From NCBI GenBank assembly GCA_002197525.1, contig NFUN01000062.1:1-42393 (forward strand): a DNA stretch of 42,393 nt, read 5' to 3'. The notes below the pieces were generated by a model. It made no database searches. It worked only from the letters and a program-made list of their open reading frames with translations, and was not told where the DNA came from. The position numbers were made by a program, and so were the translations under genes. Each line of letters begins with the position of its first letter. Within the stretch, counting starts at the first letter, position 1. The DNA is from Acidobacteria subdivision 13 bacterium RH2 MAG17b. Its GTDB lineage: Bacteria; Acidobacteriota; Terriglobia; UBA7540. Shown piece by piece: positions 10,032 through 18,646 of this stretch.

Positions 10032-10367
10032 ATGCTTGTCCCGCTTGACGATAAGAAGGTGGTCGGATTGAAGGATTACTTTCAGAGCAAGATGCCCGAA
10101 ATGTCCGTTGATGCGAGGCAAACTGATTCAGATGTCGACAAGGACCTGGTATCCTTCTCTTTCCATAAGAAGGGCTCACCGGCGCTCGAATGGAGATGGT
10201 GCCTCAAGGTCATGCGGGCAGTCCTTGCTGACCGCCAACTGCGGGAGATTATGGGGGCACTGGAGTCACAACGCTGGAAGGGTCGGCTGCAACAGGCCCC
10301 AGATGGCAGTGTTTTCATCCTCACCAAGGCAGGCCTCGAAGAGCCATCGAAGCCTGCCAGCGGCTAA
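10032..10367 (+). CDS. Hypothetical protein
   Basis: A 111-residue protein with no recognised family, signal peptide or membrane segment. It begins MLVPLDDKKVVGLKDYFQSK and is rich in charged residues. A good ribosome site, GGGAGGAATT, lies just before ATG 10032, which argues it is really translated. It lies between the protease-TPR gene and a scrap duplicating that gene's 3' end, so it may have arrived with, or been trapped by, that duplication. Confidence 0.65.
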   Translation: MLVPLDDKKVVGLKDYFQSKMPEMSVDARQTDSDVDKDLVSFSFHKKGSPALEWRWCLKVMRAVLADRQLREIMGALESQRWKGRLQQAPDGSVFILTKAGLEEPSKPASG

Positions 10368-10423
10368 AGGCTCTTGATCCCAAACTGGCTGAACAATTCT
10401 TTCGGGAGGCGGTTCTGTCGTGA
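10358..10423 (+). pseudogene. Duplicated 3' end of the protease-TPR gene
   Basis: One frame reads QRLKALDPKLAEQFFREAVLS and then a stop. The end of the gene at 8589-9965 reads EKLKVLDPKLADKFFRAEVLP and stop. The DNA is also similar. There is no start or upstream part of the second copy, so this is the tail left from a tandem duplication or recombination. It overlaps the last codons of the hypothetical gene 10032-10367 in another frame. Confidence 0.7.
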
Positions 10424-10489
10424 GGGGTCCCTCAGCTATCTCGAAAATATAAGCCTCCCTTGAAAGAGAAAAAAGAATCAGCTCGTTTT

Positions 10490-11100
10490 ATGTCACAGCC
10501 CGAAAAGCCCAAGCAAGACCAGCTCCAGGAACTCTCGAAACAGGCCACTGTCGCTTACCAGAAGTTCGAGGTGGTCCAGTCTGAAGTCGCAAGAGAGCGC
10601 GTACAATTCTTTGAACGCCTCGCGATCCTGAGCGGCAGTTCGATAGCCTTGAGCCTCACATTCCTTGGGTACATCCAGTCAAGGCCCAGGGCAGGCCTTT
10701 CGGACCCAGCGCTCATTTACACAGCCTGGTTTTCCTCCTTGGATGCCTGGTGACTGCCTTGCTCCGAAACCTGAGGCACCAGGATTACTTTTATTACTTC
10801 GGCGCCTCCTCATACCTTCGGAAGCGAGCGGAGTTAGTCTCGTTCGAGGTGTCCCTTGTTGAGGACAAGGTACGGCTGCTTCTCACTCCAGAGGACGCGG
10901 CGATGAGCGAAGAAGAACGCCAAAAATTCGCGGGAGAACTGCGTGGAAAGGCGGAGAGCCTCGGGAAAGAAGCACACAGATCCTCACGTAAGGCAAGGGT
11001 TGCCGAAGTCATGTGGCGCGGCTGCGAATATGCTGCGGAACTATTTTTCTTCATCGGTCTCTTGTTGCTTGTCGTTTTCGCCGTGGTAAACACCCGCTAA
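10490..11100 (+). pseudogene. Membrane protein gene split by a frameshift
   Basis: Two overlapping frames make one sensible protein. The first (from ATG 10490, or TTG 10460) has an N-terminal coiled-coil-like stretch and a membrane segment LAILSGSSIALSLTFLGYI, then runs to IYTAWFSSLDAW and stops at 10753. The second continues as GCLVTALLRNLRHQDYFYYF, a charged helical region and a third membrane segment AAELFFFIGLLLLVVFAVVN, ending at 11100. Adding one T to the TTTT run at 10730-10733 joins them as IYTAWFFLLGCLVTALLRN, a continuous second membrane segment. The repaired product would be about 204 residues. No family is recognised. The cause may be a real mutation or a homopolymer sequencing error. 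Confidence 0.7.
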
Positions 11101-11271
11101 CTGCCCGCTGGGGTAGCACGCTCGCGTCACGCGGGAACCGGCGGGAAGCAGGGACGTGGAGTTTTTATTTCCCTCCGCGGCTTTTTCAGTTTGTCCCCAA
11201 AACCCGTAGCCTTCAAGAACGAGGCTGTGCTCGGTGGCATATAATGAGGTGGAATCACAGAAGGGTTCGAG

Positions 11272-11820
11272 ATGCCAGAGATTTGGATAGCATTGGATTG
11301 GATGCCGGTGCGAACCGCCGATGGGCAGCCATACCTTTACCCTGGGGAAAAACGATTGCTTCGTGCAGCAGACCTTCATCGGCCCGCAGTCTACAGGTGG
11401 GCGATACGTCGAGAAAAAAAGAGGGACACCTACCTGGTGGGGGAAACAGACGACCTCGGCAGAAGGTTCGGCGAATACCTGAGCAACCGGGGGAAGCACC
11501 ACAGCGACATCCGAAGGCGTTTCGACCAATATACTGGGTCGCGTGGACAAATCGGGCTTGAGACCTTGCGATTCGGAGAGTTTGCAATAAACGGCGTAGC
11601 TTTCTCCGAGAACGAGTTGAAAGACCCGCTCGTCCGTCGTCTGCTGGAGGCCCTTTGCTGCAAGGTCCTCCGGCACCAAGATTTCGAGTTGTTGAATGAC
11701 ACCCTCGAGAAGAGGCTGGCGAGGCGGCTCGCTGGTCTCCCACTTGAAACGCTTGTGGATATTTTGAAGAAAAAAGGAGTTACGAAGGAGAAGCTCGAAG
11801 AGATAATTCGCAACCTGTAG
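11272..11820 (+). CDS. GIY-YIG-like protein
   Basis: A 182-residue soluble protein. Residues 40-66 (VYRWA ... YLVGETDDLGRRFGEYL) resemble the core of the GIY-YIG nuclease fold, where the second strand reads YIGxTxdLxxR and the arginine of GRRF is catalytic. The first strand VYRW deviates from GIY. The C terminus (about 130-182) is a charged helical region, LLNDTLEKRLARRL and KKKGVTKEKLEE. It may be a nuclease of a mobile or repair type; no conserved neighbour helps. Start ATG 11272 has a weak upstream purine run. Confidence 0.55.
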   Translation: MPEIWIALDWMPVRTADGQPYLYPGEKRLLRAADLHRPAVYRWAIRREKKRDTYLVGETDDLGRRFGEYLSNRGKHHSDIRRRFDQYTGSRGQIGLETLRFGEFAINGVAFSENELKDPLVRRLLEALCCKVLRHQDFELLNDTLEKRLARRLAGLPLETLVDILKKKGVTKEKLEEIIRNL

Positions 11821-11828
11821 CGCATCGC

Positions 11829-11887
11829 TGCTTATGCGTTGCCCCTCATCATCGCATACATCGCAAAAGGCGCGATGCGCCACCCGC
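11829..11887. repeat. Dispersed palindromic repeat, family R2, copy D
   Basis: Nearly identical to 141-200 over its whole length, including CTTATGCGTTGCCCCTCATC and GCGATGCGCCACCCGC. It sits just past the stop of the GIY-YIG-like gene. Confidence 0.75.
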
Positions 11888-11981
11888 CCTTGATATCCCG
11901 TGATATTATGATTGGCAAAAGGGGGAACGGGTCGAGTATGCGCCCCCCATTTCCTACCGCTTTACGCCCGAGGAGGTCCTA

Positions 11982-13007
11982 ATGAGCGCGGACAAACATG
12001 GCCGGCGGGAGTTTCTGAGCAAGATTGTGACCGGCGTCGCCAGCGCAAGTGTTGCTGACGGCCTTCTCGATCGTGTCCGGGGGGAAGCTGAAACCCGGCA
12101 GGGAATGCCTTACCGGACGCTCGGCCGTACCGGCGAAAAAGTTTCGCTGCTCGGCTTGGGCGGTTATCACATCGGCGTGCAGGCGGATGAGCGGGAAAGC
12201 ATTCGCATCATCCGCTCAGCCATCGACCATGGCGTCAATTTCATGGACAACTGCTGGGACTACAACGATGGCCAGAGCGAGATTCGCATGGGCAAGGCGC
12301 TGCGCGGCGGATACCGCCAGAAGGTCTTCCTGATGACCAAGATCAACGGGCGCACGGCGGGCTCGGCCACGCGGCAGCTCGAAACATCACTTAAGCGCCT
12401 CGAGGTCGATCACCTCGATTTGCTTCAGTTCCACCAGCTCACGGACATGAGCGAGCCGGATCGAATCTTCGGCCCAGGTGGAGCGTTTGAGGCGGTGATG
12501 GCGGCGAAGAAAGCGGGCAAGGTCCGCACCATCGGCTTTACCGGCCATTCTGACCCGGCGGTTCACCTCAAAATGCTGAACACCGCCTTTGCGCGTGGAT
12601 TCACATTCGATACCGTTCAGATGCCGCTCAGCGTGATGGACGCGCACCACCGCAGCAGCTTCGCGAAGGAAGTGTTGCCAGTGCTCGTTGAGCACAGGAT
12701 CGGCGTGCTCGGGATGAAGACGCTGGGCGGCGACGGCGCCATTCTTAGCAGTGGGACCGTAACCGCACTCGAGTGCCTGCATTACGCCATGAACCTGCCG
12801 ACTAGCGTAGTGATCAACGGGTGCGACTCGATGGAGCGGTTGCAGCAGGGGCTGGAGGCGGCGCGGACTTTCCGGCCTCTGGGCAAGGCCGGGTTAGGGG
12901 CGCTGCTGAAGAAGACGGCGATGGCGGGAAAAAACGGCCAGTACGAGCCGTTCAAAAACTCCCATCAGTTCAACGCGCCCCATTACAACCCCAAGTGGCT
13001 GGGATAG
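11982..13007 (+). CDS. Aldo/keto reductase with Tat signal
   Basis: A 341-residue NAD(P)H-dependent oxidoreductase of the aldo/keto reductase fold. The N terminus KHGRREFLSKIVTGVASASV is a twin-arginine signal, so it should be exported folded to the periplasm. The barrel follows with LGLGGYHIG, the catalytic Asp and Tyr in NFMDNCWDYNDG, Lys in MTKING and His in LLQFHQL, and the cofactor-binding GVLGMKTLGGDG. The active-site tetrad is therefore present. A strong ribosome site (GAGGAGG) precedes ATG 11982. Tat-exported aldo/keto reductases of this type are common in Acidobacteriota and Planctomycetes; substrate unknown. The convergent gene ispF ends 9 bases downstream. Confidence 0.9.
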   Translation: MSADKHGRREFLSKIVTGVASASVADGLLDRVRGEAETRQGMPYRTLGRTGEKVSLLGLGGYHIGVQADERESIRIIRSAIDHGVNFMDNCWDYNDGQSEIRMGKALRGGYRQKVFLMTKINGRTAGSATRQLETSLKRLEVDHLDLLQFHQLTDMSEPDRIFGPGGAFEAVMAAKKAGKVRTIGFTGHSDPAVHLKMLNTAFARGFTFDTVQMPLSVMDAHHRSSFAKEVLPVLVEHRIGVLGMKTLGGDGAILSSGTVTALECLHYAMNLPTSVVINGCDSMERLQQGLEAARTFRPLGKAGLGALLKKTAMAGKNGQYEPFKNSHQFNAPHYNPKWLG

Positions 13008-13015
13008 TTTTTTGT

Positions 13016-13570
13016 TTAACGAAGCCGCTCGATCAGCGCGACGGCTTCGGCGCGCACGGCTTCTCCGCGTCCCACCGCATCAAGCCCTTCACCTGTCTTC
13101 GCTTTTACGCTGATCTGTTCCGCCGTCACGCCCAGGGCGCGCGCAATCTTCGTTTTCATATGCGGAATGTGCGGCGCGAGCTTGGGCCGTTCGAGTCCGA
13201 CCGTGGCATCCAAGCTGATAATCCTGTAGCCCGCCTGCTTAAAGAGCTCCCGCACGTGGCGCAAGAATTCGAGGCTTGAAGCGTTGTGCCACTTGGGTGA
13301 ACTGTCCGGAAAGTGTTGCCCGATGTCGCCGAGCGCCGCCGCGCCAAGGAGCGCATCGCAAAGCGCATGAGCCAGCGCGTCGCCGTCCGAGTGGCCCACA
13401 GGGCCTTTATCAAAGGGAATGCGCACGCCGCCCAGGATAAGTTTTCTTCCTGCGGCCAGGCGGTGCACGTCATTGCCGAAGCCGGCGCGGTGATTGCAAT
13501 GCGCTATTTTCGGGTTCTTCTTGGCAGGCATTGGGGGAATTCCATCTTTCCGCGATAGCGCAATTGCCAT
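13016..13570 (-). CDS. ispF: 2-C-methyl-D-erythritol 2,4-cyclodiphosphate synthase
   Basis: IspF closes CDP-methylerythritol phosphate into the cyclodiphosphate in the MEP isoprenoid pathway. The metal-binding DVH lies in RAGFGNDVHRL, then GHSDGDALAHALCDALLGAA, LGDIGQHFPD, and the C-terminal KTGEGLDAVGRGEAVRAEAV. The first ATG after ispD (13570, two bases past the ispD stop) gives 184 residues with a 20-odd-residue extension before the core; an internal ATG at 13531 would give 171, nearer the family's about 160. The tight junction with ispD suggests translational coupling. Confidence 0.95.
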   Translation of the reverse strand: MAIALSRKDGIPPMPAKKNPKIAHCNHRAGFGNDVHRLAAGRKLILGGVRIPFDKGPVGHSDGDALAHALCDALLGAAALGDIGQHFPDSSPKWHNASSLEFLRHVRELFKQAGYRIISLDATVGLERPKLAPHIPHMKTKIARALGVTAEQISVKAKTGEGLDAVGRGEAVRAEAVALIERLR

Positions 13571-13571
13571 C

Positions 13572-14282
13572 TTACGGGGCGGATTCTTCGCTCTGGCCCT
13601 CGCGCTCGAGAGCGATGAAAAGCCGGGCAACCGGTAAATCCGACGGCTTCGTAATTTTGATATTCCGGTCTGAACCCCTCAGCACAGTTACCTTAGCGCC
13701 AAGCCGCTCGACCAGGCTCGATTCATCCGTACCCTGAAATTCGTCCGTCAGGGCGCGGTCGAACGCTTCCCGGAGGAGGGCGTATCGGAAAGCTTGTGGC
13801 GTTTGTGCAAGCGCGATGCGTTCGCGGGGAACCGTTCCCAGAATTACATCGTGTTCCACCTGTTTGAGCGTGTCTACGCTTGGAATGGCGAAAATCGCCG
13901 CGCCATCGCGCCGGGCGGCCTCAACCGCGCGCTCGATCATCTCCACAGTCACAAACGGCCGCACCGCGTCGTGTACGACGACGATCTCGGGCAAAGCCGT
14001 CGCAGCGGCCAGCGCCCGCGCCACACTATCCTGCCGCGTTCCACCGCCACAGGCCAGCCGCACCGGCTTCGAGAAGCGCTCCGCCGCGAGCGCCTGTCGC
14101 GCCCGCTCTGTTTCCTCCTCCCGCACAGCAAGCACAACCTCGTCGATGGCGCGCGCCGCATTGAACTTCCGGAGCGTATGAATGAAGACCGGCGCGCCTT
14201 CGAGGCTGAGAAACTGCTTTGGCGTCCCGCCTCCCATGCGAGTGCCCGAACCGGCGGCGGGAATGATGGCCAGAATGCTCAT
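13572..14282 (-). CDS. ispD: 2-C-methyl-D-erythritol 4-phosphate cytidylyltransferase
   Basis: A 236-residue IspD, which joins CTP and methylerythritol phosphate in the MEP pathway. The CTP-binding loop is IIPAAGSGTRMGGGTPKQF at the N terminus; VVVHDAVRPFV near residue 105 and the substrate-binding TDESSLVE near 195 are conserved, followed by GSDRNIKIT. Length is normal. It is directly upstream of ispF on the minus strand, so the two consecutive-pathway enzymes are co-transcribed. The PIN/TRAM gene lies 222 bases upstream. Confidence 0.96.
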   Translation of the reverse strand: MSILAIIPAAGSGTRMGGGTPKQFLSLEGAPVFIHTLRKFNAARAIDEVVLAVREEETERARQALAAERFSKPVRLACGGGTRQDSVARALAAATALPEIVVVHDAVRPFVTVEMIERAVEAARRDGAAIFAIPSVDTLKQVEHDVILGTVPRERIALAQTPQAFRYALLREAFDRALTDEFQGTDESSLVERLGAKVTVLRGSDRNIKITKPSDLPVARLFIALEREGQSEESAP

Positions 14283-14416
14283 CGTGGAGTAAACCGGGAG
14301 CGCCGGAACCTCGTCCAGCCGTTGCGCCCGGAACGAGCAGCATAGTCAAAACCGGGCGCCGCAGGCAAGGGATGTCCGCGCGTGAGATGCTTTACTCGCT
14401 GGTGCAGCAGCCTCTA

Positions 14417-14462
14417 GCCGCCGTTGTATTGAGCCGCGCTCCGTAGCTTGCGGTACGGCGGC
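14417..14462 (-). terminator. GC hairpin after the PIN/TRAM gene
   Basis: GCCGCCGT at 14417-14424 can pair with ACGGCGGC at 14455-14462 in the gap between the PIN/TRAM gene and ispD. No U-run follows, so its role as a terminator is uncertain. Confidence 0.3.
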
Positions 14463-14504
14463 GCACAATTACCTGCATAAACGAGCAGTTCCGCCGCCAG
14501 GCGT

Positions 14505-15530
14505 TCACGTGGTTTGCGCGACGGGTTCGGGCCGCACCGTGCGGTCGTCGTATCTGCCGAAAATCATTCGCCCCGCCGTGGTCTGCAAGACGCTCGTCAC
14601 CGCGATGTCTATGGTTTTGGAGATCATCTTGCGTGCGTTATCCACGACCACCATCGTGCCGTCGTCGAGGTAGGCGACCCCTTGGTTGTATTCTTTGCCC
14701 TCTTTCAGGATGAAGACTCGCATCGTTTCTCCCGGCAGCACGACGGGCTTGAGCGCGTTGGCAAGGTCATTGATGTTCAGCACGGTGACGCCCTGCACCT
14801 GCGCCACCTTGTTGAGGTTGAAATCGTTGGTGATGATCTTGCCCTCTGTTATCTTGGCGAGCTCGATCAGTTTCATGTCCACGCCGCGAATTTTTGGAAA
14901 ATCATGCTCGACGATCTGAACTTTCACTGTGCTCATCTTCTGTATCTTCTGCAGCATGTCCAGGCCGCGCCGCCCCCGGTTCCGCTTCAGGGAGTCCGAA
15001 GAGTCCGCCACCATCTGCAACTCGTGCAGCACGAATTGAGGGACCATTAAAGTTCCATCGATAAAACCCGTCTCGCACACGTCGGAGATGCGGCCGTCGA
15101 TGATGACGCTGGTATCAAGAATTTTGTGGCCCGAGGAGGCCAGCGCTTCACCTGCGGAAATACCGCCCCGGAACCCCGAGCCTACGGACGTTCCCTTGGC
15201 CGCTCCGATCACCGAACCGAGATAGGCTAGGAAAATTAACAACGCCACTTGAATGTATGAGACCGTGTGTACTTCTACCGTAGTCAAACTCAGCAAGTGG
15301 CTCACCATCAGGGCAGCCAGAATGCCGGCAGTCAGGCCGATCGCGGCGCCGATCAGCCGCGGCAAGCCTATTTTTTGCAGCCGCATTTCGACGCCGACAA
15401 ACAGCGCGCCGAGCAGCGCGCCCAGTAAGCCGGATTCCGGCGAGGACATACCAAAAGGGCGCAAATGATACGATGCGGCAATTAGTGCGATCACCAGGAT
15501 CGCCCGCACCAATCCCATTTCCAGGGACAT
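14505..15530 (-). CDS. Membrane-anchored PIN/TRAM domain protein (YacL type)
   Basis: About 341 residues. Four hydrophobic segments in the first 115 residues (such as LVRAILVIALIAASY and VALLIFLAYLGSVIGAA) anchor it in the membrane. A PIN ribonuclease-like domain follows, starting ILDTSVIIDGRISDV with its acidic metal site, and a C-terminal TRAM domain (about 285-335) contains GVAYLDDGTMVVVDNA. Genes of this type often sit beside ispD-ispF, as in Bacillus yacL, and here too. Its RNA substrate is unknown. The ATG at 15530 is preferred over GTG 15542 because AAAGGTGG lies at ribosome-site distance. Confidence 0.92.
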   Translation of the reverse strand: MSLEMGLVRAILVIALIAASYHLRPFGMSSPESGLLGALLGALFVGVEMRLQKIGLPRLIGAAIGLTAGILAALMVSHLLSLTTVEVHTVSYIQVALLIFLAYLGSVIGAAKGTSVGSGFRGGISAGEALASSGHKILDTSVIIDGRISDVCETGFIDGTLMVPQFVLHELQMVADSSDSLKRNRGRRGLDMLQKIQKMSTVKVQIVEHDFPKIRGVDMKLIELAKITEGKIITNDFNLNKVAQVQGVTVLNINDLANALKPVVLPGETMRVFILKEGKEYNQGVAYLDDGTMVVVDNARKMISKTIDIAVTSVLQTTAGRMIFGRYDDRTVRPEPVAQTT

Positions 15531-15618
15531 AGGACCCACCACCTTTCTTCCATGGATGCGTGTACATGTCGTGAATAGACAACCCCCTCTTCACGTACTC
15601 TAATGACGAATGAAGCGA

Positions 15619-15646
15619 GTATAGCACTCTGTAATGGGAGTGAAAA
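15619..15646 (-). promoter_or_regulatory. Candidate promoter for the PIN/TRAM-ispD-ispF genes
   Basis: On the minus strand TTTTCA (15646-15641) and TATACT (15624-15619) are 16 bases apart in the der to PIN/TRAM gap. The -10 box is good and the -35 box weak. Confidence 0.3.
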
Positions 15647-15736
15647 ATGCGTGACTGCGGAAGGTTGGAGAATCCGATTTGCGGCGTGAAAGGCCGAAGT
15701 GTCAGCGGCCGCACCCTATCGCCTGTTTGGCGGCCG

Positions 15737-17074
15737 CTACCGCTTCAGCCTGGCTTTGATGACGATCGGTGTGCCAAAAAATCCGAACTTTTCGCGAATC
15801 CGGTTTTCGAGGAAGCGTTCGATCGAGAAGTAGAGCGGTCCGTCACGGTTTGTGAAGGCGACGAACGTGGGCGGCGCCGTTCCTGCCTGGGTGATGTAGT
15901 AAAGGCGCAGCGGCTTGCCTGCCGGGCCGGGAGCCCGGTGGAAGTCCAATGTTTCGAGGAAGCGATTCATTTCTGCCGTGCTCACTCGCTTGCGGCGCGC
16001 CTCCGCAACCTCCACTACGGCTTCAAGCAGCCGCTCGAGCCGCTGGCCCTTGAGCGCGGAGAGGAAAACGATCGGCGCATAATCCAGATACTTCAGCCGT
16101 TCGCGAATGGCGCGCTCGTAGTCATGGGTCGTGGTTGGCCCCTTCTTTACGGCGTCCCACTTGTTCACCACCACCACCACGGAGCGGCCGCTTTCGTGCG
16201 CGTAGCCGCCAATGTGGGTGTCGAGCGCGGAAACGCCTTCGACTGCGTCCAGTATGAGCAACGCAACGTCGGAGCGTTCCAGGTGTCTCCGCGCCTGCAC
16301 CACGCTCAGCTTTTCCGCAAGCAGCCGTGTTTTCCCTTTGCGCCGGATGCCCGCCGTGTCGATCAGGCGGAAGCGATGGCCGCGGCTTTCAAGCTCCGCA
16401 TCCACGGCGTCGCGCGTGGTGCCTGCGACAGGCGTCACGATGGAACGCTCCTCGCCCAGCAGGCGATTCAGCAGCGTGGATTTGCCCACGTTGGGGCGGC
16501 CGATGATGGCGACGCGAATCACCGCCTGTTTTTCGTCTCCTGCCGCCTCAGCGCCGGCGGGGAAATCCCTGGTGACGTGCTCCAGCAGGTCGTCCACGCC
16601 CAGCCCGTGCTCCGCTGAGATTTCAAACAGATCGGAAATTCCCAGCCGGTAAAATTCCCCGGCGAGCGGCGAGGAACCGCCCGGATCAACTTTGTTTACG
16701 GCGAGCGCTACCTTTTTCCCCCGGCGTCTCAGCAGCGAGGCCAACTCTTCATCGAGCGGCGTCACGCCGCGCTGCGCATCCACCACCAGCACGCACTGCT
16801 CAGCACCCTCAATCGCCACGTTCGCCTGGCTCAAAATCTCGCTGGCCATGGGATTTGCCGCATCGAAGTCCACGCCGCCCGTGTCCACCACCTGAAACGA
16901 TTTCCCCAGCCACTCCGCAGGAGCGTAAATCCGGTCCCGAGTCATCCCCGGCTCGTTGCCCACGAGCGCACGCCGGCGTCCGGCGATGCGGTTGAAGAGC
17001 GTGGACTTGCCCACGTTGGGCCGCCCAACAATCACCACAGAGGCGTTCGTAGATACCACCGCGTTTTGTTTCAT
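15737..17074 (-). CDS. der: Ribosome-assembly GTPase Der (EngA)
   Basis: A 445-residue double GTPase needed for assembly of the 50S ribosomal subunit. The first G domain starts VVIVGRPNVGKSTLFNRIAG and has DTGG and NKVD; the second starts IGRPNVGKSTLLNRLLGEE near residue 190 and has DTAGIRRKGK and NKWD. The C-terminal KH-like domain ends GFFGTPIVIKARLKR, typical of Der. Length is normal. It is the first gene of the minus-strand group der, PIN/TRAM, ispD, ispF, though the 206-base gap after it may hold a separate promoter. Confidence 0.97.
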   Translation of the reverse strand: MKQNAVVSTNASVVIVGRPNVGKSTLFNRIAGRRRALVGNEPGMTRDRIYAPAEWLGKSFQVVDTGGVDFDAANPMASEILSQANVAIEGAEQCVLVVDAQRGVTPLDEELASLLRRRGKKVALAVNKVDPGGSSPLAGEFYRLGISDLFEISAEHGLGVDDLLEHVTRDFPAGAEAAGDEKQAVIRVAIIGRPNVGKSTLLNRLLGEERSIVTPVAGTTRDAVDAELESRGHRFRLIDTAGIRRKGKTRLLAEKLSVVQARRHLERSDVALLILDAVEGVSALDTHIGGYAHESGRSVVVVVNKWDAVKKGPTTTHDYERAIRERLKYLDYAPIVFLSALKGQRLERLLEAVVEVAEARRKRVSTAEMNRFLETLDFHRAPGPAGKPLRLYYITQAGTAPPTFVAFTNRDGPLYFSIERFLENRIREKFGFFGTPIVIKARLKR

Positions 17075-17182
17075 CGGGGTTATGCCACTCTGTATAATTA
17101 GGAGCAGTTAAATGGTAACACCTTCTGCTGGTGCGGCGCTGTCCCTTCGCTTCGCTCAGGGCAGGCTCTCAGCGCCGAAAGA

Positions 17183-17202
17183 CGCCGGTGGGGACACCGG
17201 CG
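17183..17202. terminator. Repeat-associated hairpin downstream of the MFS gene
   Basis: CGCCGGTG pairs with CACCGGCG around a 4-base loop. On the minus strand a run of T precedes it and GTAGCG flanks it. The surrounding 17128-17202 resembles 26538-26640, so this is a dispersed intergenic repeat that may also end transcription. Confidence 0.35.
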
Positions 17203-17256
17203 CTACAAAAAAAGCCGTCACTATAATTTGTAATTCTCAATAATACGTTGCGGTTC

Positions 17257-18567
17257 CTACTCTACGCCTTTGTTCGTGTCTACCAGAAACCACAGTAGCC
17301 CCGAGCAAGCCGTGATCAGCGCGGCCACGTCCAGCGACCGGCTCCAACCGTGGCGTACGGCTACGTAAGCTGTGGCCAATGAAGAAATCCACCCTCCCGC
17401 GTTGCCGAACGTGTTCATCAGCGCCGAGAGCGAACCTGAGTAGTTCGGCGCCAAGTCGACGCATCCCGCCCAAAAAACAGCTCCTGCGAACATATTGAAT
17501 CCCGCGGCTGCTGCGATAAGCGGCAGGGCAACAGACGTGGTTGCCGTGTGGCTGCCCACAGCGAGAAGCGCCGCCGAAAACCCCATTCCCACCCACACGG
17601 CGGTCTGGCGTCCCCGGCGCAGGCCGATTTTCCCGGTCATCTTGTCGGAAAACCATCCACCCAACGGCGAGAGCACGGCCATGGCGATGAAGGGCATTGA
17701 CGTCCACAGGCTCCCCGTGAGCACGGACAGCCCCCGCACCTTGACTGCATACAGGTAGAACCAGTTGTAGTACACGTAAAACGCGTATCCCTGACATCCG
17801 TAGCCGAGCACCAAGCCCCAGACCGACCGGCTGCGGAGCATCTTGAGCCATGCAACGCGGCCACGGGACGCGGGTCGTCGCGGCCGGCCGCTTTCGATTA
17901 ATTCTAATTCGGCGGCATTTACTCCAGGATGCTGTTCAGGCCGGTCGGTGGCGTAAAGGCGCCAAACAAGAACCACCAGGATCGCCAGTATTGCACTCAA
18001 ATAAAACGAGACTCGCCAGCCCCAGTGAACCATGCTCCAAGCGATCAGCGCTGGCGTCAGCGTCCCGCCGATCCCAAGGCCGGCAATGGGAAGCCCGTTG
18101 GCAAGCCCGCGATCTCCGGTGCTCGCCCAAAACGCAACGCACCGGGTTACGTTCGGCGAGACCCCGGCCTCGGCCACGCCCGTCAAGAAACGGATGATGA
18201 CAAAAGCCCACAGCACGCTGAGCCCGCCTGTTGCGAGGCGCGGAGCAATGCTTATGGCTGCCGTGCACACGGACCAAAACAAGATTGAAACCGTCAAGAG
18301 CTTGCGTGGGCCGTAGCGGTCGCCAAGGTATCCCCAAGGAATCTGAAAGATCGCGTAGCCAGCAAGGAAAGCGCTAAAGAGCCATCCCGTGGTTACCGTG
18401 CTGAAACCGAATTCGTCCTGAATGGGCTTAATGGCGATGCTGAGGTTCAGCCGGCAGACCGCCGTTACCCCCATGATCGCCATCAGGATCGCAATGATTC
18501 GCCAGCGGACTTTGGTCGGAGGAAGGCTGGAAGCGCGAGCTTCATTCTGCCCGGATCGTTGAATCAT
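17257..18567 (-). CDS. MFS transporter (anion:cation symporter type)
   Basis: A 436-residue major facilitator protein with about 12 membrane helices. The loop 2-3 signature GYLGDRYGPRKLL and the equivalent GGWFSDKMTGKIGLRRGRQ are present. NLSIAIKPIQDEFGFS after helix 1 and FQIPWGYLGDR fit the ACS family that takes up organic anions such as hexuronates, tartrate or aromatic acids. ATG 18567 is taken as start; an in-frame TTG at 18642 would add 25 unconserved residues. It lies right behind a CoA-transferase gene on the same strand, suggesting import of a carboxylic acid that is then activated to a CoA ester. Confidence 0.88.
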   Translation of the reverse strand: MIQRSGQNEARASSLPPTKVRWRIIAILMAIMGVTAVCRLNLSIAIKPIQDEFGFSTVTTGWLFSAFLAGYAIFQIPWGYLGDRYGPRKLLTVSILFWSVCTAAISIAPRLATGGLSVLWAFVIIRFLTGVAEAGVSPNVTRCVAFWASTGDRGLANGLPIAGLGIGGTLTPALIAWSMVHWGWRVSFYLSAILAILVVLVWRLYATDRPEQHPGVNAAELELIESGRPRRPASRGRVAWLKMLRSRSVWGLVLGYGCQGYAFYVYYNWFYLYAVKVRGLSVLTGSLWTSMPFIAMAVLSPLGGWFSDKMTGKIGLRRGRQTAVWVGMGFSAALLAVGSHTATTSVALPLIAAAAGFNMFAGAVFWAGCVDLAPNYSGSLSALMNTFGNAGGWISSLATAYVAVRHGWSRSLDVAALITACSGLLWFLVDTNKGVE

Positions 18568-18646
18568 GGCGTTAGGATCTGTTAGCAGCCTGCTAGCGAG
18601 TTCGTAGCGCTCAGTTCCCGCCGTTGGCGAAAAGGCCTCCAAACCA

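Noticed and set aside
9144-10121. 325-residue minus-strand frame
   Set aside because: Antisense of the protease-TPR gene; the TPR periodicity gives a long open shadow.
15647-16618. 323-residue plus-strand frame
   Set aside because: Antisense shadow of der, as expected in GC-rich DNA.
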